From: Mytilus californianus
Taxonomy: Eukaryota > Mollusca > Bivalvia > Mytilida > Mytilidae
Length of the DNA: 64,000 nt
Assembly (NCBI RefSeq): GCF_021869535.1
Contig: NW_026262648.1
Coordinates: forward strand, 1,798,001 to 1,862,000
Direction of reading: 5' to 3'
The notes below the pieces were generated by a model that saw only the letters and a list, made by a program, of their open reading frames with translations, had not been told where the DNA came from and made no database searches. The translations under genes and the position numbers were made by a program. How positions within the stretch are numbered: the stretch's first letter is position 1; every line of letters starts with the position of its first letter. Shown here in pieces: positions 55,795 to 64,000 of the stretch.

Positions 55795-56660
55795 AATAAG
55801 AAGATGTGGTATAAGTGCCAATGAGACAACTCTCCATCCAAGTCACAATGTATAAAAAGTTAACAATTATAGGTCAAAGTAAGCCTTCAACACGGAGCCT
55901 TGGCTCACACCGAACAGCAAGCTATAAAGGGCCCCAAAAATGACTAGTGTAAAACAATTCAAACAGGAAAACCAACGGTCTAATCTATATAAAAAACGAG
56001 AAACACTTATGAACCACACCAACAAACGACAACCACTGAACAACAGGCTCCTGACTTAGGACAGGTGCATAATAATTCAGCGGGTTTAAACGTTTAAACA
56101 GGTGCCAACCTTCACCCTAACCTGAGACAGTAGTGTAACATTACAACATAAAAAGACGCACTATAAAATATCAACTGAAATGGCTTAACTCGATCAAAAA
56201 GACATTTAAACAAAAACAAGGAAACGTTCACTGAACGAGTTAGTTTGATCTATGACACAATATAAATACAATATAAAACGTAGGTGCCTATATAACATAG
56301 ACGTTACAAGTAGTTATAAAAAGATGTAGGAACAAAGTCAAAAAGACATCTCTAACCTGGGACAAAATGGCGTAAAATAAAACAACGTACATAGGTAAAT
56401 TTAAATATAATAATTTTGTTGTTAGGAGTACGGAAGTAAACATTTTTTACAAAATTAATAAATTTGTTGTTCAGAGTACGAATACAGAAGTGAAAATTTA
56501 TCGTCATACTAAATACTTATCAAAGGTGGTTTATATTAAAAATAGTGAGATGAGATATAACACAAAATAAGTAAAAATTGAATTACAGAAATGCATTACA
56601 AATTGTGTCAACAGGTCAATTTAATACGAAAGTACGATTTGAGAGCTCTCGCATGACACA
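55795..56660 (-). repeat. Family D copy (to ~56200) with PLE-tail-like extension
   Basis: AAGAAGATGTGGTATAAGTG, AGGACAGGTGCATAATAATT, CAACTGAAATGGCTTAACTC (the uninterrupted junction that proves the 31 kb insertion). It continues to ACGAAAGTACGATTTGAGAG at 56629. It lies just downstream of the dioxygenase-like gene; AATAAA at 56680-56675 (minus) follows it. Confidence 0.75.
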
Positions 56661-56900
56661 TATATTTCCATAAATTTATTGCTATACAAGCTATGTTATA
56701 ATTATATACTACATTGTAGACAATTAATTATCAAATAGATTATCCAATTTTATACTATAATACAATGCATTATTTACTGTTCAAGTTAAATATTCAAAAC
56801 TTAAGCTTACTTACGGAGACGCGCCTTTTTAAAGTACGAAAGAAGACGATTATAATTCGACTTTCTTAACTTTTCCTGCAAACATCGGTTCTTGACAAAT

Positions 56901-57611
56901 TTATAAAAGTGATTGTTTATATTCTATCAAGACTTTTTCGCGCATTTCCCGAAATGTAAAGTCGGAATTTGGAAAAAATTCTTCAATGGTTGAGTTTTCG
57001 CTGATGTAATCAAAATACGGCCAATGAGTGGTATCACCAGCGTCGTAGCTGTAACACTGAATCGTTGCGCAGTAATCTTGACTTGTATTTATCAGCTTGT
57101 GTGTTTGGTACCAGTTTCGATTTATCCACGTGACATCTCCTTCGCGTGCATCAAACTCTTTCAGTGGTTTTGCATCCGGTGAAGATACGTGTTTGTTGTA
57201 ATTCATGATGTGAATCGAGCCGAAAAGAACTTTAATTACAGCATTGGCGTTACCATGGTTATGAATTGGACTATAATGACCCTTAGGCCATATTTCCAGT
57301 ACATACGGGATCCCCGGAGATTTTCCTAGACTGTCACCAAGAGTGACTCGAAGATAAGTCTCATTTATATCGTCCCCTCCGAATTCTCCTGTCTTATCTT
57401 TTAGCGTTTTATTTAAAAGACAACCCTCTGTTTCTATGCTGTATCGTATGGCGTCTGACAGTAGGACTCCTTCGACCTCCTCCGGATAATTTAAATGACA
57501 TCCTTTAGTATTTTCATATAATTCTCTGCAAGCAGGCGGAAGACTAGCTGAGAAAATATAATCTCCTTCGTCAAGGAAGAAAAGAACTGTCCAGAACAAA
57601 TGGCGAAACAT
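56901..57611 (-). CDS. Cysteine-dioxygenase-like protein (CDO family), 236 aa
   Basis: Cupin-fold CDO enzymes oxidise cysteine to cysteine sulfinate with non-haem iron. From the ATG at 57611, the core GHYSPIHNHGNANAVIKVLF carries two iron-ligand histidines (H117, H119), and WYQTHKL the third (H171). YLRV gives R88, equivalent to the substrate-carboxylate arginine. Mammalian CDO1 has Cys93 cross-linked to Tyr157; here the Cys position is Ala124, while Tyr187 is kept (CATIQCYSYD). The Ser-His-Tyr triad reads Thr183-Gln185-Tyr187. The N-terminus has a hydrophobic run (FRHLFWTVLFFL). Length is slightly above the usual ~200. The frame stays open to an acceptor (GTTTCAG) at 57668, so coding may start in an upstream exon beyond the family D copy at 57.7 kb. 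A poly(A) signal is at 56680. Family is confident, exact substrate is not. Confidence 0.85.
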   Translation of the reverse strand: MFRHLFWTVLFFLDEGDYIFSASLPPACRELYENTKGCHLNYPEEVEGVLLSDAIRYSIETEGCLLNKTLKDKTGEFGGDDINETYLRVTLGDSLGKSPGIPYVLEIWPKGHYSPIHNHGNANAVIKVLFGSIHIMNYNKHVSSPDAKPLKEFDAREGDVTWINRNWYQTHKLINTSQDYCATIQCYSYDAGDTTHWPYFDYISENSTIEEFFPNSDFTFREMREKVLIEYKQSLL

Positions 57612-57704
57612 TTGAAATAAGTGGATTCTTGTCAAACTCGACCATTTCCTCCGTAACAGTAATACCACCTGAAACGAAGTCAAGTATTATGTACATATAT
57701 TATA

Positions 57705-58080
57705 TAAATAAGGAGATGTGGTAGGATCACCAATGAGACAACTGTCAACCAGAGACAAAAGGACGTAGAGAGATGTAACTTTGGCCAACTTTAGGTCACT
57801 GTACGACCTTCAACGATGAGCAAAAATGTTACCTTATAATGATATATAAAAGGCTCCGGCATGACAAAATGTAAAACAGTTAAACAAGAGAATCAACGGC
57901 CTGATTTATGATAAAACAATAAACGAAAAACAAGTATGACAGATATCAACCAACGGCAACCCCTGAATTAAAGGCTACGGACACTTGGGACAGTCAAATA
58001 CAGAATGTTGCGGGGTTGAACATGTTTGTTAACACTCATTCCTCCCATAGCTTGCACAACATAAGAAAAAACTGTAAAAA
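57705..58080 (-). repeat. Family D copy next to the dioxygenase-like exon
   Basis: AAGGAGATGTGGTAGGATCA, AATGAGACAACTGTCAACCA, AAAAGGCTCCGGCATGACAA, TTGGGACAGTC. It ends about 35 bp beyond the predicted splice acceptor of the dioxygenase-like gene, so it sits in that gene's upstream intron or promoter. Confidence 0.8.
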
Positions 58081-58084
58081 TCCA

Positions 58085-58545
58085 TTGGTACAAAAAACCC
58101 GCCAGATCGGCACGCAGAACATTGCAGCTACTGAAAACTAGTTTAAAAGCCTATTACAATTATTAAAATACTCTTGTTTATCAATTAGAACAGATAATAT
58201 AAGTAGTTTTACTTAAAACATATGTTTCAACAGATCGCTGAAATCGGAATATCTTACTGACTTAAAAGCTAAATCTCACGCAACACTTCACTATATTAAA
58301 TAAGTTCTCAGATAGCTGCATTGTAATGTTGTAATATGAATAAATAAAAGTATTTTAAATGAAATACTAACAAACTTAATTTAAAAACGTAAATGACTTC
58401 AATTTGTAAAAGAGTACAGGTATATTGCAAATATGTTTTTTGCATTAAATATTGTAGTGCTACATGATAAATGAAGTGATAAAGAATTAAATATAAATGT
58501 ATTGAAGATTTAATAAATGGTTTGAAAAGATTTCGAAAGACAGTA
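58085..58545. other. No gene seen
   Basis: A/T-rich DNA without recognised features. Confidence 0.4.
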
Positions 58546-60654
58546 TTAACCCTCTTGATGCCACATTAAAAAAATCAACGTTTCGACGTTGCCAATGGGC
58601 AATGACAATTTGACGTCGCCAGTACCAAATTCTTTTGACGTCGTCTTTTTGGCGTTTTTTTTTTTCTCATATTGATTTATAAAGTTGTTTTTCTACGCGA
58701 CCGGCATTCACAATAGCGGTGACCAGGAGATCATTTTGATAATGCTAAATTGACCGATTAAAATCTTTCCATACAAATTTGCTTCTTGATGGACCAAGGA
58801 GACTCATGAATGTAAAGTTAACTGATAAATTTTTGAAAATACTGTTGAATTTGTGCAATTTACGTGTTAATTACTTTACCCATTTCAATTTTCGACTGAT
58901 ATAATTCTCCAAAACGCAAGACCAATTATTAAAAGTTCTTTTTTTAATTGCAAGGGAATATTGTAAAGTATTATGCAATACGTATTTGCCACCTACAATT
59001 TTGGCTATATATTTTCATATCATAACAGTTTTTAAAAAGATATTTTAGGGTTTTATCTTCGATTGTTTTTGTTTTCTACTGATGTGAACATTGATATTAA
59101 TATTTTGCAAACTAATTTGGGTAAAATATATGACAAACTTCGGGATGAAAAATTATTGTTTATATCACCAGTAAAAGATAATTGTCCAAGGATAAATATT
59201 ACTTATAAACATATTAGATTTGTGATAATTTTTTTTCTATTAGTTGATTGAAATCCAATAAGAAATAACTATATAAAATTCATATTTAAAAAATGTAATA
59301 TATAGCCAAAAGTTGTTCGTGAAAAATACTTCTCGGCCACTGTATAAAAAGGAGTTGTACATAATTTCTTCTAAAAGGGTAATGAAAGGTCAGTTATAAT
59401 CGTTTTTCCCCATGTTCAAGAACTTTTATTTTTCTATAAGTAACATTTTGATTTAACAATTACTGATAAAAAAGAAGGCGAGTAATGTCGTGATATTTTA
59501 ACCTAGCAACATTGTCCTGTGCTGTCTCTATACATAAACCATGTGAGCAGTAGTCTTTTTTTTTTATATTACATGTAAGAACATTTTTTTCTTGCATTTA
59601 ATGTTTAGGGATAAATTCAAAAGACGGGCTTAAATTTATCTTAACTTGTCTCGACACGGGACTATTAGTATATGAAGTTATATAGATGTGATTGCGTATT
59701 GAATGTTTGTCAACCTCTGTTTGTCATGATTTTTTTTAATTTATTGTGTCTTTTGATGTAGGCCTAAACCACTTCTTTTTATCTTGGAGATGGGGTATTG
59801 AAGGTAACAAGATTCATTTTGTGTAAATTTCTGTAGAACAACCTCAATTTCAAAAACATACAGCAAATAAAAAACAGTATGAAAGAAAGTATTGCCCGTA
59901 ACTATTATCGAAAATAATTTAAGTACCCATACTCCTTGTATTCTTCATCTGCAAAACAACTTATATCATTTCTAAATGGTATATTTTACATCATTAACCG
60001 AATCAAATGGTCAAAAATAGTTCCAGATTTTAGAGGCCGTAATAACCGCTGCTGGTTTTGTGTAAAAAAAATTGTGCCAGTAGAGGGTGTCTCCTCTTAT
60101 ATATCTTTTCGTGTTCTCTTCTAACGAATGCATAGACATTGGGTGTTCATTTTGTATTTTTTAATGTGAATCATAGCACAGAGAAGTACGATTATCGACA
60201 AGATCCTTTTAAGTTAAATTACAAAAATGAATTTCGAACACTCGGAGAACATATTGTTTCATCAGTTTATTCTCTTAATTTATTTATGAATATTTCATGA
60301 CCAGGTCTGTGGTATCTGTTTAGTGAAATTCAAATCCCTAGCTTCTGTTAAATCCGGAAAAGTCAGACTTCAAATAAAAAATACTGGTCCCTCAGGCTTT
60401 AAAATTTCAAGCTGGATACAGATGGTGCATGCATGGCTAAAAATACCAAAATAATGTCAAAAAAATTCAGTAACTTTCATTTTTTTTTTCAATAAATGAT
60501 TAAAAACTTGTGTGTTATACTTGAACATGAGTATGAATAAGCCATATAGTATTAGAGATGAGGTTTTTCACTACAGTCTAATCTATATTTAATAAGACCT
60601 TATGTAGTATTATGAATTAGGTCATTAATTTTCTCAATTGAATTATTTCACATT

Positions 60655-60805
60655 TTTTCATTTCGGGGCCTTCTATAGGCGACTAGTGGTATTGTTTTTC
60701 TCATCGTTGAAGGCCGTACGGTTGCCTGCAATACTGCTGACATCCACTTCTTTTCAACTTTGGTTTATTGTTGTCTCATTTGCAGTTATACCACATTCCC
60801 TTATT
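60655..60805 (+). repeat. Family D piece inside the piggyBac-type element
   Basis: TTCGGGGCCTTCTATAGGCG, CGTTGAAGGCCGTACGGTTG, GCAGTTATACCACATTCCCT. Confidence 0.7.
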
Positions 60806-61959
60806 TTTATATTATAAGTATAAAATATTGGTCGCTGAACTAAATGACATGCAATTACTTAATCGTAAATTCAGTTTTAAAATAGCTTTACTTAAAATTT
60901 GAATTAAATATTTCTTCTATCAACTATGTGAAGCCGACTGAAATTGTCCGTCAATAATGCACCATATAATGTTTAATGACACGATTTCATTCTAAAATGT
61001 TTGTAAAATATTTTTCCTGCGGTGTTCACACAAATAAAACAGTCGAAGTTCACGAAATATATGTTTGTAAAAAATGGAATTAAACCTTTCCTCCTTCACG
61101 ACAGGAACTCAGCTAGCAATAATAAAGAACACTTTGAAACATCAAAAGGAGTTAAAAATATGGTTAAATTTCAATTATCGAAAACTAATAAATACGAAAT
61201 TTTGTTTATCAAATTAAAGTAAAGTATTTGTCGCTTATCAGTCAAACACCATTTGGATAAAAGGAACTCAATTTAGATAAGAAACTGTAGGCATTGGCAG
61301 TGTGTATTTTATCGACAATGTTAGGGAATTTCTGTTGAGTTCCATGTTTAAAATTAGTGTTTTTCTAAATTTTCATAACTCCAAATCTCAATATTCTTTT
61401 GATATTTAGCGAGTCTTAACTGTGCGTTCTCTTGGGCCATGATTCTGTCATGGGTGGACCGATTTCCCGTTTCGGACTGAGAAGGTAAACACATAAACAT
61501 TACTATTCGAACATACGTAATGTGCGAAACTTTCTAAAGTACTTTTCAACACACAGCCTGACGAATATGACGGATATGCGGTTAATAAAGTGTTTTATAT
61601 TATGTTAGTCTGGTAAGTTACAATGCCAAAAAAAGGGCGGCCCGGTCTTGTTGTTCAATTATCTTGTGTTTCCAGCTCTTATGTCGATCTTTAAATCGTC
61701 AGCATCAGTGTCATGTGCGTGCATGCAAATATAAAAACCAACGTTGTCGTTTGCCGCTGGAAGACGGGTTTTTTTTTCAAAGAAAGAAAACTCAATTTAC
61801 TTGTGCCATAATTATAACGTCACAATGACGTCATGGATATTACGTCATTGCTCCAAAATACACTTAGATGACCGATGGTCAACAATGTTATAACGCATTA
61901 ATTATTTAGTGTAGTATAGGTTGCAAAGTTTTGATTTATAATATATACTTATTGTAATA

Positions 61960-62060
61960 TTGCTGAAACGACATATATATGTCGCCTTGGCATCAAACCC
62001 CCAAACGACTTATATGTCGTTTTGGCATCAACACTGAAACGACATATATGTCGCTTTGGC
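61960..62060. repeat. Three tandem CGACATATATGTCG hairpin units
   Basis: ACGACATATATATGTCGCC, ACGACTTATATGTCGTTTTG and ACGACATATATGTCGCTTTG, each followed by GGCAT-type text, about 36 bp apart. They form the subterminal region of the piggyBac-type right end. Confidence 0.75.
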
Positions 62061-62074
62061 ATTAAGAGGGTTAA

Positions 62075-62805
62075 TGAAGAAAATGTTTTTAAAAACGCAT
62101 CCTGTTCTGTTTCAAATGGTTGACTGAGTTGGACTGCTTTACTGAACATGCTGAATAAACAACATTAAAGGGAAGCTTCGAGCAAAAAATGAAAACAAAA
62201 ATTTGATCTTCAGTCTGTTTAATTATGCATTATGTTCATAAATATAAACGTTTTAAAAAATCGAAAGTAATAGAGTGAAGATGAAACGGCAGTCTCATTT
62301 AAGTATGCATGTGTTTTCGGTAAAATGCAATATAATGCACATTCCTTAATCTGTCATTCAATTGATTAGTATTGTTTTGTTGTACAAGACTGTCATCAAA
62401 TTAATTAATATGCATGCTGTCGTTAAGAAAGCTTTACGTGATCAAAACATTGCCCTGAAACGGGACAATTTCAGTAAAAAATCACACAAACAGTAAATTG
62501 TTATTCAATCTTGAATCACAATATGTTAACTTAAATAATTGAAGAATTACTAAGATATAAAGTCAAGATGTTTATTTTTTCAAAAAATAACGTTATTTAT
62601 TTGACATTACATAACGTCATAATGGTGTTCACGTCACGTTCTTAGGAAGTTTCGCGCTTTTCAATTAGCTAACGTCAAGCACTTTGCAGTGGTTGAAAGA
62701 AAACGTTCAGTTTTTGCAAAACAGCACTATACTTTACAAAATTTCATGTCAGTTTTACATATTTTCGGTTGGTTATCTTAAATCAAATCAAATATTTTAT
62801 TGGAT
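62075..62805. other. No gene seen
   Basis: A/T-rich DNA without recognised features. Confidence 0.4.
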
Positions 62806-62809
62806 AAAG

Positions 62810-62852
<43 letters not shown>
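62810..62852. repeat. Compound microsatellite (AC)n(AT)n
   Basis: ACACACACACAC then an uninterrupted AT run. Shorter AT runs are at 10893-10912 and 47005-47023. Confidence 0.95.
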
Positions 62853-62857
<5 letters not shown>

Positions 62858-62879
62858 GACGTTCCGTAATCCAAGTGTA

Positions 62880-63065
62880 CAACATAGATTCCCGTTTGAA
62901 TGGTTTTACACTAGTAATTTTTTACGGCCCTTTATAGCTTACTGTTCGGTGTGAGCCAAGGCTCCGTGTTAAAGACCGTACTGTGACCTATAATGGTTTA
63001 CTTTTATAAATTTTGACTTGGATGGAGAGTTGTCTCATTGGCACTCATACCACATCTTCTTATAT
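62880..63065 (+). repeat. Family D copy
   Basis: TTTGAATGGTTTTACACTAG, GAGCCAAGGCTCCGTGTTAA, TGGATGGAGAGTTGTCTCAT, TGGCACTCATACCACATCTT. Nearly identical to the copy at 26700-26880, so these two are close relatives. Confidence 0.85.
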
Positions 63066-63219
63066 CTATGACAAAAAATGTAAACAAAACATAATGCATA
63101 ATAAGAGAAAATTAATTATATGCTGTAAATATAACTACAAGTATATTTTTTGTACGGTACTTCCATTACTTATGCTAGCCTAACTGACACAAAGCATAGT
63201 TTTTAACTTCAAATTGGGT

Positions 63220-63318
63220 TTTTCTCATTGTTGAAGGCCGTTCGATTGCTTGTAATTGTTTACATCCACTTGGATAGTTGTCTCATTGGCAATCATACCA
63301 CACCTCCTTTTTTATATT
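63220..63318 (+). repeat. Family D piece
   Basis: TTGTTGAAGGCCGTTCGATT and GTCTCATTGGCAATCATACC with ACACCTCC. A short diverged tail. Confidence 0.75.
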
Positions 63319-63564
63319 CAAAGGCTTATCTCATATTTTTACAAATTCGGTTGGCATCAGTCAACTTATTTTGATTAATTAAATATAATTTAAATTTGGA
63401 TGAAACGCGTCTCCTGAGTGGCTGCCAATGTTTGTCTATCAGCTCATAGACATAATTTTGTCATGTGACCGTGATGACCGTGATGTCATCAACGTGATTT
63501 ACTCCGGCTTAAAATGGAAATTAGAATTAAATTATAAGTTATGACTAATATTTTTTCTGTCTAT

Positions 63565-63668
63565 TCGAAATAACATGAAAAATGTGGTGCACACTTTAAA
63601 ATAACCCGCTACGCTGGTTATTCGGTGTGTTCCACATTTTTGATGTTATTTCTTCATAGACAGAAAAC
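63565..63668. mobile_element. Palindromic element (MITE-like)
   Basis: TTCTGTCTATTCGAAATAAC with ATGAAAAATGTGG, and CCACATTTTTGATGTTATTT with CTTCATAGACAGAA, pair around AACCCGCTACGCTGGTTA. The GC-rich CGCTACGC centre resembles that of the 12.5-13.3 kb palindrome. Confidence 0.8.
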
Positions 63669-63689
63669 ATATTACAGTCATTCCTTAAA

Positions 63690-64000
63690 TGTTACTGATT
63701 TCATAACATCATCTTTAACCAATTTTTGAAAACTTAAATTCTCCCGAAGGTTTTTATATAGGGGACATTATAAAAGGAAGTGCACACCATATTCTGCTTT
63801 ATCTCCGCAAAATTTGCAGAAACTTTAAGTTGCTAAAGTTATTGGTAAACTGTATCACCCCGTTTCAATAGCAAGTGATTGTGCACTTATTCTTATTTTT
63901 GTGAGAAGTGATCGCTCATATTTTGGAATATCAAAGCATAGTAAAGCTTTTAAGTCAAACGATGAGCAAGTTTTACAATACAATCTGAATTTAACAGTGT
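63690..64000 (-). pseudogene. Non-LTR retrotransposon C-terminal end (continues past the window)
   Basis: The minus strand reads IPKYERSLLTKIRISAQSLA with IETG, a stop, then FCKFCGDKAEYGVHFLL, which is a CCHC-type knuckle followed by an HFLL block. The IRIS..SLAIETG phrase matches CKFRISGHSLAIETER in the fragment at 25715-26515, so both come from one family. A stop and a frameshift are present. Confidence 0.75.

Larger units (their letters stand above)
58550..62070. mobile_element. Decayed piggyBac-type transposon, 3.5 kb
   Basis: Ends are CCCTCTTGATGCCA at 58550 and TGGCATTAAGAGGG ending 62070, inverse with one mismatch. TTAA flanks both sides (58546-58549, 62071-62074). CCC...GGG ends with TTAA duplication are canonical for piggyBac elements. 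Both ends carry short GACGT or CGACAT palindromes just inside. Within it, a plus frame near 60031-60120 reads GRNNRCWFCVKK, which could be a worn C-terminal zinc-binding motif of a piggyBac transposase; this is weak, and no intact transposase exists. A family D piece sits at 60655-60805. Confidence 0.75.

Overview
The window looks like nuclear DNA of a bivalve mollusc, most likely a mussel-like species. It is AT-rich, has small exons with GT/AG introns, and carries many degraded Penelope-like (PLE) and non-LTR retroelements, tRNA-derived SINE heads, palindromic MITEs, minisatellites, and one short dispersed family (called family D here) repeated about 14 times. The species is an inference from repeat style. 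Most of the window is repeats, and nearly all long open frames are chance or transposon debris.

Layout. 1-10.4 kb: a truncated PLE reverse transcriptase, then a ~4.6 kb tandem segmental duplication (302-4982 and 5929-10382). The copies are separated by a 35-bp minisatellite and an array of short hairpins whose stems covary. 6.9-12.3 kb: splice signals suggest a minus-strand transcript with a short coding tail and spliced 3' UTR exons. 12.2-18 kb: a ~0.8 kb compound palindrome, non-LTR and PLE fragments, a 15-unit 55-bp minisatellite and another palindrome. 18.4-24.5 kb: the best hidden gene, a three-exon minus-strand gene (201 aa, family not recognised). Its large intron holds, on the opposite strand, a three-exon candidate for a 79-aa secreted cysteine-containing peptide. 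24.7-30 kb: a degenerate 22-bp array, a non-LTR reverse transcriptase fragment and a PLE fragment. 31-40 kb: a ~9 kb foldback-like transposon with very long inverted arms built of ~105-bp repeats, inserted in a family D copy with a 6-bp target duplication and itself hit by three TTA or TTAA-targeting insertions. 40-47 kb: sparse DNA, a tRNA-derived SINE, and an inverted pair of PLE 3' ends with endonuclease coding. 47.1-49.4 kb: a 287-bp satellite (8 units). 54.3-55.5 kb: a PLE reverse transcriptase. 56.9-57.7 kb: a cysteine-dioxygenase-like gene, the one clearly recognisable cellular gene. 58.5-62.1 kb: a decayed piggyBac-type element. The right end enters another non-LTR fragment.

The host genes (dioxygenase-like gene, 201-aa gene, 79-aa candidate, and the tentative 6.9-12.3 kb transcript) show no evident functional link. 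Splice models rest on splice-site strings and reading-phase agreement only.
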